A stretch of 64,000 nt of DNA from Cryptomeria japonica (GCF_030272615.1 NC_081406.1:394964439-395028438), one strand, 5' to 3'. Numbered from the stretch's first letter, positions 1 through 12,578 are shown. The notes: generated from the sequence alone by a model not told the origin. Numbers and translations are program-made.

Positions 1-16
1 CTTCCTTGGAACTACT

Positions 17-27
17 CTCTGATACCA
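17..27 (-). other. Primer-binding site (initiator Met tRNA type) of a copia element
   Basis: On the minus strand this reads TGGTATCAGAG, the start of the usual plant copia primer site complementary to initiator-Met tRNA. It lies two bases inside an LTR that starts at 30. The element therefore runs leftward out of the window and only its 5' end is visible. Confidence 0.75.
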
Positions 28-29
28 TT

Positions 30-983
30 TGTTAGAATCCAAGAACACTGAGAGAGGGGTGAATCAATGTTCTACCGGTAAGTGAATTTCTGAACTTATT
101 GTTGATCTTGGTTAACACAATATTAAATTAAAGTGCATAAACAAATCAACACATAAAGTAGAAATACCATAACACCAATATTTTTACCTGGAAAACCCTA
201 TAAAGGGAAAAACCATGGTGGGGCTAATACCCATAATATCTATATACTTGATCAAGGTATACACATATTACATAAAGGGGATTGCACATACAATAAAGCT
301 TACTGCCTAGAGCTCACTGCTGAAACAAAAGTCTCACTGACTTGCACAACATTACATAATGATTTCATATAGAAATGAACTTATATAGTGCATCTGACCA
401 TGCTAGATAAGTTCTAGTTTAAGCTCTAACAACCTCCTTTGAACTGGTTATTCTTATACTCTGTTATGCTTTGTTCTTCTCTACCGGTTAGGATTGTGTA
501 CCTGTAACTACGCACAAATGCAATCACTCACACAAAAATTCACATACCATCAATATCTGACTGATTCACATCTCAAATCATATATCCACTTACACAAAAT
601 CCATCTCTAAGATGATCTCCCTTAAATACCCTTGTAACTTTTTTATCATGTCAGCCTCAAGATGAAAAATAAACTTGTCGACTTATAGAGCATGAAGTAT
701 GTTATGCATTATCCCGATGATCATATTTGATGTCATCCCACATGCTACCTTAAATTCCTTCAAAGACATTACCGGGTCCCAAATATACGTTACCGGTACC
801 AAGTCTAACTTGTTAACAAGTATAAAGCAAAGAGTGTATCCTGGTTGGCCCAATCAAGACAAAGAGATAAGACAATGATTCCAAATGAGAAATACCAACA
901 CCCAAAGATGAGTTGCCATCATGACAACCCAAAATGTAATTTAACTCGGAAGGTGACTACCAGATGAGTGTCAATTGCCAACA
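30..983 (-). repeat. 5' LTR of a minus-strand Ty1/copia element truncated by the window edge
   Basis: In plus orientation the LTR begins TGTTAGAATCC directly after the primer-site complement. It carries the block GAGAGAGGGGTGAATCA (about 50-66) found near the same end of seven other copia LTRs in this window. The outer end is placed at CCAACA (983) by analogy with the other LTRs, which end the same way. No partner LTR is visible, so the right boundary and the target-site duplication cannot be checked. Length, about 950 bp, is a little under the 1.2-1.5 kb of the other copia LTRs here. Confidence 0.6.
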
Positions 984-1029
984 TGACAATTGGTCAAATC
1001 ACAATTAGAGAGACTGGTATGCTTTCAAG

Positions 1030-3051
1030 GATTATACAAAGATTAAAGTATATGGATTTGAGGGTGCCCCTTTTCTACTCCCAAGAATGGCGTCAAACAA
1101 AATTGCTTACCTAGAGATTGTGAGGCAACTGGCCAAAGCAAGATCTACACATTTAGGAGCACATGGGAAACAATCACTCATGCCTAGATACTTGTGCTCT
1201 GGAGAATTTACATTCTTTTTCACTAAAGGATATGATCTCATTAAAAAACAAATTGGCCTATTATGGCCTAACACAAGATGAACCTATGATTGGCTTCAAT
1301 CTTGAAGGATAGATTAGTTCAGCTAAGTAATCCCAAAAATTGTACTCTTATGAGCATGTGCCAATTGAATAGGAATTTTTAATTAGAAACTTGGGTGAGG
1401 TGTAGGCTATTGACAAATTGGAGGCCTATGATAAGGTCACTAGGGATGAACAATGGAGAAAGAACCACAACTTGATGAAATCCAATGCTTTCTCAGACAT
1501 CCAAGACCCTATCATTCACATTAATGAAAGAACCGATCATTTAGATGAAATAGTTGAAGGAATTCCTCCAAGTGTTCTAGACAGAGATGCAAGGGGACCT
1601 ATAGGAAGAAGTATACAAGTTGTGACACCTCTTATGAATTTATCACCATAGCCTACCCCCATAGTATAGAGTGATACAAATGACATCTGGGAGCAAGACC
1701 CACCTCATGTTCCAAGAGAAGAGGAGATTGTAATAGAGGACACAGATGATAGGGAGGACATTGGGCAACTTGCTAGTGAGAAGTTTATTTTAGATGATGA
1801 ATTTGTCCACTCATAGGAATTCAAAACATTCTTTTATAAATATAGGGGGAAAATTCTTAGACAATACATTGGTGAGGTCACACAAGAAAATGAAAGTAAA
1901 TTGCTTGAGAAGTTACAACAAGGTGTTGATAATGAGATTGCCACTATCACCCCCATCAAAGCAAGACAAATCCTATAGGATGCTAGTGTACTTATTGTGC
2001 TAGGGTGGGATATGAATTCAGCCATGCTTTCTGATAGTTTTGTGAAAAACAATGACAACCAAAAGAAAATGGTGCCACAAGATATTGACAGGATTTACTC
2101 AGGTTCGGGTTTTTATCCAAGAAAGAAGGCATTATTGCAATGGGCCTCGTATCCTAGAAATAAAATGCCAACTTTAGTAGAAACTGACAAAGTGTTTGGT
2201 CATCTTATGGTGCAAAAGGTTGGGGAGAAAAATTTGATGGACACTACAGACCTGAATGTAAATGTAGCACAATTCAACAAAGCACAAGTGAAACATGCGG
2301 TCAAAGAAAGGGATGTTTATAAGTCCAAATATGAGAAGTTAGAAGAACTCAGTCTACAGTGTGAAGAAAGGTTGAAAGCTATCACTAACAAGGAGGATTT
2401 CTCATTTGAACAAGAGAAAAAGATTGTTGAAGCCCTGCATGACACAAATCACTGGAGATATAAAGCTAATAAGTTTGAGAAAAAGATAAAACAGATGGAA
2501 GAATAGAGGAAGAAAACTACATATGATATGATGTTAGACTTGCTCACTCATAGGTTCAATGAAATGATGGCCCATGTAAATGATTATTGGAATACATATG
2601 CAAGCACATACCAAATTTTTTAGAAGCATGTCAAGGTTATAGAGAGATTGAATGAGAAAGTGGATAGATTGAGGATCCTATTTCATCCAAAATCTCGAAA
2701 GAAGCAAAAAGACTGTTGAAGAAGCATCAAGAATACCATGAAGATCTTGAAGAGGATATGACTTAGTTGGATAAGGATGGTGTTGAAATCTTTCCTGCTA
2801 TCTTAAGAGAGGAAGATGGAACACTTATACCTCAAGAGCAATGGAGAGATGGATTATCAGGTGAGATTCCTAAAGCATCGGACAAAATCAATGATGAAGA
2901 TCGGATCCTAGATAACATGAAGACCATAATGAACCGGCTCTATTGGAAGGAATTTTATATGAGACACTTTGTCTCAAATATTCATACTTATAAGGACCAA
3001 GATTACATAGATCATCTAGGAGCAATTAATTTATTTCTTTTAAGGGATTAG
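1030..3051 (+). pseudogene. Broken ORF of unknown family, probably a retroelement extra ORF or gag-like protein
   Basis: A coding-like stretch starts in frame 1 (residues such as YGFEGAPFLLPRMASNKIAY), moves to frame 2 by about 1290-1420, and returns to frame 1 near 2700. The frame-2 part can be read from about 1418 to 2623 through in-frame stops at 1649, 1667, 1814, 1976, 2504 and 2621. All six are TAG, mostly where Gln would fit. The part from about 2270 to 2760 is rich in Lys and Glu and looks coiled-coil. The last segment (2767-3051) ends with a normal-looking stop. I do not recognise the family. It lies just upstream of an LTR-like sequence, the place where the extra coding tail of element F also lies, so it is probably part of a dead retroelement rather than a host gene. 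No catalytic motif is visible. Confidence 0.5.
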
Positions 3052-3059
3052 TAAACTTG

Positions 3060-3895
3060 TTTAAGTGATTAACTTATGTAATGATTATGGTCATTTACCA
3101 AAAGACATGTTGTTTTAAAACTTTATGGTCCATCCTTATAAAAGGGAGATCATTTTGATGTAAATTAAAGTTATATTAATGCAGGATAAGAAATAAAAAC
3201 TAGCCTTCTTTTATTTCCTATCTTGTGTTAAATATTATTTCGAGTACTATTCAATTCGAGGTTTTTATTTTGATGCTAAGAAATCAAAAGTTGTTTAATC
3301 TCTCTCTGCATGATGTGGTTATATTATTTTCAGTCTGCTACATTGTTGCATGGAATGAATAAGATAAATTATATTCTTGGATTGATTATTGTGTAAGCCT
3401 CTTTCTAGGAAGGATTAAAATTTCCTATATAGTAATTGTCGTGATGAAATTTAATCACTAAGTGTGGAAGGATTAATAATTGTGGATGGTATTTTTTTTA
3501 AACTATCTAACAAGAATAATATAGGGAAAGAAACTCATAAGACTCTGAGCCCAATAGGTGAATAAGGCACCGGTCAAAATCATACATTTATAATCACAAA
3601 ATTTCTGTTAATAACATTTCATTTTCAATTTCATGGAAGTAGAAGTAGGGGAAAAGGTATTAGGTCATATCAAACCTCTATGCCAATTTGAGATTGACCT
3701 AAAGACAAATTTATAATCATAAATTATCTTAAGTATCAAAGGATAAAGATACTTGGTAATAAGGTATACCCACCTAGGTTTAGCAGAGTTTGAAGAGTAG
3801 GGAATCACAATTACATTGATTTATTCTGTTAGTTGGCCAGAGTTGAGTGTTGAACCTGAGTATAAGGCTTGGAATACCTTTAGGGTTTAGCAACC
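3060..3895 (+). repeat. Diverged LTR-like end related to the LTR of element F
   Basis: Non-coding. A strong TATA-like sequence, CTTATAAAAGGGAG, lies near 3135-3149. Toward the right end the segment shares blocks with the end of the F LTR: GGTATACCCACCTAGGTTTAGCAG (about 3760-3785) matches the same sort of block near 59071-59095, and the CTCTG...ATAAGGCACCGGTC region near 3542-3577 matches 58812-58836. It ends where minus-strand gag coding begins. I read it as the old LTR of an F-related plus-strand element whose internal tail is the ORF to the left. Exact ends are not defined. Confidence 0.45.
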
Positions 3896-6325
3896 TACAA
3901 TTTTGAGCTCCAATAGTATCATCGAATTCTATGAACATAAGATGATGTAGAGTGGAAAGGCATCCCGCCATGACTTGAAATTGGTCCATGTTTAGAGCAG
4001 TGGGAATGGATGTCTCTCATAAGATCTTGTCTAGAATATCCTTATGTGAGGGTGAAATACACAAAATATCAAGAATGGAGATAAGGGTGGGTGTCTTCCC
4101 TAATTGGTCTACAAGTTCATACTCATTCTTGGTAGATGATGGAATTGTTGTCTTGGATGAAACACCTAATAAGGTAACTTTGCCTCATTGAGTTGTGACA
4201 TTGTATTCAGGGGTTTTGTCTTTAGATGATGAAGATGATGGTCCAATGCCTTATAGAACAACTTTACCCATTCAGGTGGAACCTTCAGTAGTTTTATCCT
4301 TAATAAATATGGTAGACACATGGTTGTCCATTGAAATATGGTTGACTATGTAATCATAGGATGCAGTAGTATAATTGGCATTGTTATATATCTTAGGAGA
4401 TTTTCCCTTACTATTTCTTGGGAATGGTTCCTTAAACATCACATGTTCCTCATTAGAAGTGTGGCCATGAGCTTCTATTGCACCATTATCAATTAGATAT
4501 TGTATGATATTATTTAATCTATGGAAATCACTAGTCTTATGCCTGTTTCTTGTGTGATAGTTGCAGAACTTGTCGTTATTCCACCATGCAAGCTTTACTT
4601 TAGGTTCAAATGGTTGATTGCCAAGCATTGTTATGAGATTATTTGAAACCAATTTCTTCAATGTAGTCTCAATTGGCTCTCCTAATGGAGTGTATTTTAT
4701 TGGAGGCTTTGATGATCTTTGAGAATTCACTTGGCTATTAGAGTTAGATGAACTTGCATAGGGGAAAGTTAACTTTAGTTTTACCATATTTTCATCTACT
4801 ACCCCATCATTGACAATATTCTTGTTTTTGTTCCAAAAGCGAGGTTTTAATTTCTCATTGGAATTATCTTTATTGTCCTTAAATAGAATAATGGTGCCTT
4901 ACTAAATAAGGACTTCCTCAACTACCAGTCCCTTTTCAATCAGTTCTTTAAAAGTAGACAAACAAACTTTCCTTAGTTCATATCCAATATCCCTATTCAT
5001 ATTTTGAGTGAACATTTCAACCATTTGTTTTTGTGGGATATCACAAGAGAAATGACTAGTCAGACTTTTCCTTCGTTGTAAAAATGATGCAAAGGACTCT
5101 CCATTTTTCTATTTGGTGTTACACAAAGTAGTCACTGACACATCCATTTCAATATTGTATAATAAGTGTTATATAAAAAACTAAAAACAAAGTTATGAAA
5201 ACAATTCCATGGATTGTCCACCTAAACTTTGTGGAAATAATCTCATTAAATTGGGATTCTTCTCTTGCCACTTCTATGAAAGTCATGAAAAACTCTCTAG
5301 TGTGTGCCTTGGGATCTCCCTTTCCTCTATACTTGCCAAACTTTGGCATCATGAAATGTGGAGGAAAAGGAGGCATTGGTATGCTTTTGTCAAATGGATA
5401 AGGACATATGTCTTTCATTGTGTAGTCCTTTGTTGGTGCATGCATATCTTCCATTTGTTTTTGCAAGTCATTACTAGGAGGTATTTTCTCTCTTTGAGGT
5501 ATTCTCATTCCTGAGCCACCGGGTGGAGGAGGAGGGATATAATGCATGTAGAGATGATATTGGTCATAGATAATGCTTATATGGAGGAGGAACATAATTG
5601 TAGCTAGTCTATGGGCCATATAATATGGTATTATATTGAGGAGCACTAGGCCTAGGATGATTGTATGTGTCATGACCATGAGGATAAGAGGTATTATAAG
5701 TATGATATTGAGTATTGTCTCCAAATCTAACACGGGGTCTCCTAGTATAGGTATTGGAATGATCTTGGATGTTCTCTTGCTGTTGAGCATGTGTATTAGT
5801 GTTACTTCACCATGAGAAAGGACAACCACAGGATTGTTCATGAGATTTTCTAGAAAACTTGGCATAAGCATGAGTGTTGGTCACTTCTGATTTTTAAAAC
5901 AAGGATGAGGGTGACTCAAGCATGAGATGTTCTCTTCTATCAACACCATCATTTCCTATAGGATTTGTATTATCTTGATTAACTTGATTAGGATCCTCCT
6001 CTAAAATTTGTGACACATCAAAATCATGGGGTAATCTTACTCCACTTTGTGTAAACACTTGTAGGAAGTATTGACAATCCCTTCTCATAATTTCCTCAAT
6101 CATTCTATTGAAGCTTGGATCTATTATAGTCTCTTGAATGTCTATGAAAGTGATGGATTCATTATCATTGGCATTCTCATTCTCTGGTGGATTGTTGTGA
6201 TTCTCAAAAACTTGGGGGTTGAAAATTTCATCTACTTCAAACTCATAGGTACTCATGTTGAGATATCTTAGAGCTTCCTTAGCTTGTCTTCTAGACCTTT
6301 GTGAGAAATTTTCAACCATGAACAA
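3896..6325 (-). pseudogene. Ty3/gypsy gag polyprotein remnant
   Basis: Three frame-shifted pieces read on the minus strand. The first (6325-5894) is an acidic N-terminal region with MIEEIMRRDC and PHDFDVSQI. The second (5871 downward) holds the Retrotrans_gag core MPKFGKYRGKGDPKAH followed by REFFMTFIEVAREES. The third (4787-4272) has PLGEPIETTLKKL and FCNYHTRNRHKTSDFHRL, a Tat/Athila-type gag C-terminal region. The frame then drifts towards QFQVMAGCLSTLHHL near 3900-3980, which usually precedes the aspartic protease. Protease, reverse transcriptase and integrase are missing; the frame ends at an unrelated LTR-like sequence. Its 5' side leads through a long leader to the LTR ending at 9654. 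Lineage is judged from motif memory only. Confidence 0.75.
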
Positions 6326-9045
6326 AAACCTTATCTAAAATAGAAGATGGAAGAAAATGTGAAGACTATGGGAGACCAAAAGGAATTATGAGATGGACTG
6401 AATCTAAGGTTGTCTTGCAATGTCCAAAAGTATAAGTCCAAGATATATGTGATAATCTAAAGAAAGGAGTGGCTTCCAAAGAGATGATAGACTCTTAATG
6501 AGGTAAGTTGACCTTAACTAAAGATATCCAAATAATACCCAAGATGATAGATCTAATGCAGGAACCACCTAGTGATGTGTTGAGAAATACTAAACAACCT
6601 TTTGACCCTAGTTGGAAAAGTGAGTATGCAAAAATTGCAAATGATGATTGAAAATGTATGACGAAGCCATGATAAAGACTAGCTGACTAAAAAAAGAAGC
6701 CCTAGGGATGCAGCCTTAGAAACTCTTTGATCTCATAACACAGACATGTCATGAGTTCACAAATGTGGAAATAATCCATCTATACACAATTTTAAAGCCT
6801 AGAAACATGTTTTTCACTGTTGATATATAATTTCTCAGTTCTGATAAAAAATATGATTACAAAGTGTAGATATATGATAATATGAATCACATACACGATA
6901 TAATAAATCATAGACGCTGTAAGATGTGTTGACAATATTTTCTTAGTCTGATAACTAAATGCAAATACATAGTGCTTCCCTGTACAAACATGATTTTATG
7001 TCTAAGATACATGTGAAAAGTAGACATAGACATGGCCAAAAAGATCAAATACACGTTGGAATCAGACGGACACATTTCTGACAATTTTCTAAATATTGTC
7101 CAAGTTTTTGAGAGTTACCATATCCTAATGTTGAATTTATTGTGGCAAGAAAACAACAAAAAATGAAGACACAATGTTTTAGGATGTTTTTGTCAAAATA
7201 TAAACATTATGTGTATGTCCAATAGGTCAAAACAACCCAACTTCCATAGTTCTAGCACAATCGAAGACACGTCAAACACTTCTTAGCCAAAGGTCAATGT
7301 TATCATGGCAATAACCTTAGCCTACAGCTTGGAATCTCCATCGACTCAAATGTAGGGACACCTTCAAGGGTGTATACACTATTTTGTCTCTGCATAAGAG
7401 GATAGCTAAAGGCCTCCAAGACTGGAAGGATGACCCAAATCAACCTCTCCTTGGAAAGCTGCAAGTAGCTTATGCTAAGCCAAGGATTCCTATCTCATCT
7501 CATGGGAGCCTTATGGTGAGTATCTTGGGGAAAAAACCAGCTATCCCCTTGCACTTAAGCTATCATGATGTTCGAACAAAAATAAGGGTGGGCCAGCACT
7601 CTAAGGTGTCTAGTGGGGGAACTTTAGTGATCCTTGGTGTCTATCATGTGGTGGTGACTCAATTAAGATCCTATCCCAGTCCTCATAAGAGGCTTTTTAT
7701 GCATCTGACACAAGTGTAGATACTAAGGGAACCTGACAGACAGCCCAACTTCACCAAATCATCATGGCTTTTGCCTAAAATTGTAATTTATATAGTGGGT
7801 TGAAGAAGTACCGCTTGGGTCGTTCCCTCTCACTTGGCCTTATAGGATACTCAAGAGGCAAGCCTTTCTACCTAATAAAAGAAGATGATAGCAAATTCTC
7901 TTACACCCAAGGTCCTATGAAAGACAAGGGGAGAGGATACTTTTGTTATCACCATAGGGTTCTAAACACAAAAATGTGCCAAAAGAAATAAGACACTTCA
8001 AACAAGTTAATTAACCCCAAAATGAAAATGATGTGACCCTAATTAAGCTAGGAATTGAAATGCAAAGACACACACTTAAATTACCCCTGCAACAAAATCA
8101 TTAGTAGTCTCAATAATCACCCTCACCTGCAAGCACACTTGTTAGGTTAATTTTAGAAAATCCAAAATGAAATGTGAAAAATTGGCCTTCAACAATATGT
8201 TTTAGACAACTAAACCACTTTGTTATCTCAAAAAGGGATTAGTACAAGAAAACCAACTCTAAAAATAAAACCCTAGATGCAAAAATGAAAAGTTGAAATG
8301 CTAAAACATAGATGCTGAATACCTAACATAGACACCAAAATATTATGCATAGATGTAAAATCATGATTCACATATGCTTTTGTGATAGCCTCAAATATGA
8401 AAATATGAAGCACAAATGCACAGGTATGATTCACTGATACGAAAAGATGAAATTAGAAATCTTAGAACATGCAAGATCACAGTAACACAAACACAAAAAA
8501 ACAAAACACAAACACAATTATAAATGTAAGATATATGATAAAACTAAACAAAAATGTGATATGATGCCACACAAACTCAATAATCCAAGATGTAGATGTG
8601 AAAATAGAATTTCATAATAAAATGTTGTCAAATTTGAGATATAAATACCATAAAAGGATACACAAATTTGATAAGACCACACACAGACACATAAATAAGA
8701 TGCACAAATGCAATTATGATAAACTTGCAAAACGAATTTCTGGATAGAAACATAGACGCAACAAAAAGATTTGTAGATGTGATTTCACTTGTAATCATCG
8801 TTGATGACTTGCAACTTGACAAAAGGAACTAAAAATGCAAAGATGATATTAAAAACAAGGGACAAGATTCCCATCGAGAATGCCAAAATGTATATGATAA
8901 AATTTAAAAGATTAAAACTATTATAAAACCAACAAAGATCCAACCATATAAACCCTAGTTCTACAATCAAGAATCCATCATACACCAATGAAGAACCTAA
9001 AACATGCAAATCACATTAAAATAGAAAGATTATACCATTCACATG
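6326..9045 (-). other. Leader / U5-like non-coding region of the gypsy remnant
   Basis: This 2.7-kb stretch between gag and the U3/promoter part of the LTR has only short ORFs with no recognisable domain; the ones at 7384-7719 and 7800-7991 (plus) have no motif I know. I found no clear primer-binding site complement, so the inner LTR boundary could not be set. The part from about 8280 to 8770 is AT-rich with loosely repeated phrases of the type CATAGATG / CATAGACGC. By position it should hold the 5' UTR, primer site and U5 of the minus-strand gypsy element. Confidence 0.4.
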
Positions 9046-9227
9046 CTTAGTAGGGTTTGATCTCCTGTATTTCCTATCTCCATTGATCTTGTTTGATATG
9101 ATTGCTCTTAGAATTTGTATTATGCACAAGAGCTCAACAAAAATAGACTGTGGTTGTGAAGTCGCTTGATCGCATATGAAAGCTTAATTGCATATGTCAT
9201 CAGGGTTGATAAGGATGAAAGAATCCT

Positions 9228-9241
9228 CTTATATATAAAAC
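9228..9241 (-). promoter_or_regulatory. TATA box of the gypsy LTR
   Basis: Minus-strand TATATATAAG-type sequence about 420 bp inside the LTR start. Transcription would run leftward toward the gag remnant. It is the only strong TATA motif in this LTR. Confidence 0.5.
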
Positions 9242-9396
9242 ACCTTAGAAAATGGAGGGATAGGATTAAGAGGTGTAAGGATAAATGGTTAGCTAGGATT
9301 AAAGGGTAGGTAGGGAAAAGGATAAAATATTAGAAAGGTGGTTAGAATAAAATAAAAAGATAAATGACACAAGTGTCATGGATGGGAAAAGAATGA

Positions 9397-9627
9397 ATTA
9401 ATTAAATAAATAAAGATCTATTTAATTAATAGAGGAAGTGGGATCAATTAAATAAATAAAATATTTATTTATTTAAGGAAAAGGATAATTTAAATAAATA
9501 AAAATATTTATTTAAATAAGGAAAGGCAAGAAAAGGATAAGTGAATTAATTAAATAAATAAATAATCTATTTAATTAATAGAAGACTTAGGATAAAATAA
9601 TTAAATAAATTAAATATTTATTTAATT
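9397..9627. repeat. Array of five AT-only hairpins in the LTR U3
   Basis: Five inverted repeats lie within 231 bp: arms 9397-9407/9420-9430, 9448-9460/9464-9476, 9488-9500/9505-9517, 9545-9555/9569-9579 and 9599-9610/9616-9627. Arms are 11-13 bp, built from ATTAATTAAAT or TTAAATAAATAAA, with spacers of 3-13 bp. Short purine-rich GGAAAAGGATAA-type linkers separate them. The same arm pair recurs in another gypsy-type LTR at 33723-33748. Confidence 0.8.
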
Positions 9628-9654
9628 AGGCTAGGACAATTTTAGGTGTCTACA

Positions 9655-10110
9655 ATTACAATTTAGAGTATATACAAATGTTTATAAAAAATTATTACTT
9701 ATTTAAATTGTAATAGTTTTATTAAAATAATTGCATATAAAAAATATCTTATAAAAATATCTATTTTAAAAAAGGTTATATATTTAATAAAAAACATTTA
9801 TTTATATTTTCATGTTTGTGGAATAATTAATGTATGTTGAATCAAAAAATAAATTACATCTTAGAGAAAATGTCTTATGCATTGCTTTATTTCATGTGAA
9901 GACCAATTAAAATAAGTTTAATTACATATGGAAAATAAAACATGGTAAATAATTACAATTTAAAGTTATATGCAAATGTTTATAGAAACATATTAACTAT
10001 TAGTTATTTAAATTGTAATAGTTCTATTAAAATAATTATATAGAAAAAATATCTTATAAAAATATGTATTTTTTAAAAGGTTATGTATTTTATAAAAACA
10101 CATTTATTTT
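9655..10110. repeat. Partial tandem duplication, 297-bp offset
   Basis: The AT-rich phrase starting ATTACAATTTAGAG at 9655 recurs at 9952 as ATTACAATTTAAAG. Similarity continues for about 155 bp through TATCTTATAAAAATAT. Copy one is followed by about 140 bp unique to it. No coding content. Confidence 0.65.
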
Positions 10111-10339
10111 TGTCAATAAGCCCTTGGTGTGGGTGAAGTTGAATGGTTCTTAATGAACCTACAAGATCTTGTTGAGTGCTATTTTTGAAATGTAATGGAC
10201 ATCATAAGGGAGGAGAAAAAAGAATTAAAGGGTTATAGAATATTGGTAAAAGGAAAATGAGGGCTATTTTTGAAACACTTATTCATTTTAGAAAGGAAGA
10301 AAAGAAACCACTCTTCTCTTCTTTTTTTGGGAAAAAAAG

Positions 10340-10745
10340 AAAAAGATAATAAGTTTCAAGAAGATTGGCTTGTTTTCAAAAGAGACTTTCATCCATTGTT
10401 TCTTTAAAGATTGAATTTATAATAATAGATATAGAATCAATTCATTGTTATAATTTTAATTTAAAACTATAAAAAATATTGCTTGAAAAATAGAAGATAA
10501 GTTTCAAGAAGACTGACTTGTTTTCAAAAGAGACTTTCATCCATTGTTGTATCTACTAATTTGATAGACATTTTTTCTTTGTTTGTTTTTACAAATCTTA
10601 AAATGATTTCTTTCATTTTTCATGCTCACAACAAATAGATATATATCATTTCTCTTGTATAAAGTTTTCTTTAAAGATTGCATTCATAATAGTAGATATA
10701 GACTCAATTTATTGTTATAATTTTTATTTAGAGGTAAAAATAAAA
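10340..10745. repeat. Interleaved direct duplications in AT-rich DNA
   Basis: GATAAGTTTCAAGAAGA...TTGTTTTCAAAAGAGACTTTCATCCATTG occurs near 10343-10399 and again near 10495-10547. The phrase TCTTTAAAGATTG...TAGATATAGA, followed by TCAATTCATTGTTATAATTTT, occurs near 10400-10470 and again near 10669-10740. The order of blocks suggests an imperfect duplication later split by unrelated sequence. No gene is visible. Confidence 0.6.
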
Positions 10746-12578
10746 AATGCATATAAATCATGGAAAGAATTCAATATCTTATGTGAGTGGAAAAGGATAA
10801 TGTGCATTTTAAGGTTTGATGTTTGTAATTTTGAAACTCAAAATTTTAAACTTTTCCTTTATTGTAAAGTACCATCCTCCTAACTAATTCAAACCCCAAT
10901 CATGATGCTATTGACATAACTCTAAAGAATTTTTTGTACCTTACTATCTTTGCTACTATGCCTTTGGTCATTCACCCCACTCTCTACTTTGATTTTCTCT
11001 ATTGCTCAGTGAGTAAATTGGTCTTCTTTTTCTCCTTGAGCATGATCAAGCCCATTAAATTTGGAGCTTTTCCAGAATCTCTTATGGTATTTTGCATTCA
11101 CAAGTGTTGGAAGGGTTGTTATATTTCTAGGAGAAAGGTTTTATGCACAGAGATATGGAACTTGTCCTAGATTTATTGATGCACATCCTCTTATTGACAA
11201 GACAAGGTGCATTGTCAATGGTGATGTGTGCATTAAATTTTCATGAAATGAGAAGTTAATTGTGTGTGGATACAAAAAATACAACAAGAGGACTTGCAAT
11301 GGTTGCATATCATTGGGAATGATGTCTCAAGGATATTAGCAAATGACTTTGAGAAGCTCAGTTGGAGGGTGCTTCTTATTCTCAAGAGAGTAATAGGACT
11401 TCAGAATACACAATTTTTATCACCTCACCATGCTCGACGCAATGATTTGGAAGGTGAAAGAAAGTCACAACCATAGCTTGTTGGAAGCATATATAGAGCA
11501 CTTGAACCAAGTCCAAAAGAAAATCATTGCTTTGAAGAACTAGAAGACAAACACTAAGAAAGAAAAAAAGATCAACAACAGAATTGATGAGGTCATAGGT
11601 TTAGTCTCATTCTACTCTCATCTCAAAACTAATCGGCCATTGAAAAATACAAAGAAATCTTCCTATGCTCTTCCAATATGATGTGAATTTCTTCCAAATA
11701 TTAGGTCACCCCCAATGCCCATCAATTCTGCAGCCCAAATAAAACCCTATTCAATCATTATAGCTTTGTCTTGGGAAAATAGGTATGGGTTAGTTCTCTC
11801 TCTCAAGGCCCAATCCTGAAAAAGAAAAGTAATTTCTAAGGAGAAATAGTGTGCAGGTTTTTTCTTTAGGTGGATCTAAGCCATTATCCATCAATAGAGC
11901 ATTAGAAAATGGAGACAAGGGGTTCAAACAATGTAATCATGTGTGCAAAGGAGATTATTCAACATTAGTCAATGCATCTTTTTTTCTTTTAGAATATAGG
12001 AACTACTTGAATAAGGAGGAGAATTACGCGAAACAGTTTTGAAAGGATGGACACCCCCAAGATATGTGTGGAAAGTTGTCTACTTGGTTGTTTGCAAGAC
12101 AAGTCCCTGCCAAGGTTGAGGGGTAGAATACATGTGAAATTTCTTGCAGCAGCCTAAGATAGTTGGTAATGCTTCTATTGGAGTCATGGGGAACATTTGA
12201 CAAAATATCTCCAAGATATTGAGATAGTAATGAAAATGACGAGGGTAACACCAAAGATGATGAGATGATATGCATGATGAGACTAACTCTTATAAAGAAG
12301 ATATTGCCAAAGGAAACAACCAAGAATATGAGAGTATGGTATCATTCTCCTCTCATTTTGATGGACTTAAAATTGTTGCCATGGTAATTTATCAATTGTT
12401 GCTTCTTGGGCTACTAAATATGGAAGAAGCAACAAACTCTACGCCACTATTGTTTGCCCTTCTAGTGCTGGTAATTTGGTTTCATGAGCATTGCAAATAT
12501 TATTTTGAACCCACCTTATAAACATATCCACTAGAGGCCTTGGCAAAGTGATGTATATGACTTTGAGTTTGGATAGAG
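10746..12578. other. Unrecognised pseudogenic sequence upstream of the kinase remnant
   Basis: Base composition is less AT-rich than to the left, and several short plus-strand ORFs (for example 11061-11246 and 11264-11476) look like pieces of decayed coding sequence. None carries a motif I can name. It could be the 5' part or introns of the kinase that follows, or a different dead gene. No LTR, terminal repeat or RNA gene was seen. Confidence 0.3.

Larger units (their letters stand above)
9046..9654 (-). repeat. U3/promoter end of the gypsy 5' LTR
   Basis: Read on the minus strand the LTR begins TGTAGACACCTAAAATTG at 9654, a normal TG start. It continues through a long AT-rich hairpin array and reaches a TATA box (minus strand GTTTTATATATAAG, about 9228-9241). 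That order, U3 then TATA then transcribed leader then gag, fits the minus-strand gag at 6325. Bases 9655-9659 (ATTAC) would be the target-site duplication but the other end is not in the window. An additional perfect inverted repeat ATGACAC-AA-GTGTCAT lies at 9364-9379. Confidence 0.6.

Noticed and set aside
5149-5250. Hydrophobic C-terminal stretch of the gypsy gag piece, like a membrane anchor
   Set aside because: It follows a frameshift out of the gag frame, so the residues are not part of the real protein.
8518-9009. Minus-strand hydrophobic ORFs that look like membrane segments
   Set aside because: They lie in AT-rich leader/LTR sequence. Phe/Ile/Leu-rich translations are expected from such composition, and there is no start context, domain or conserved frame.
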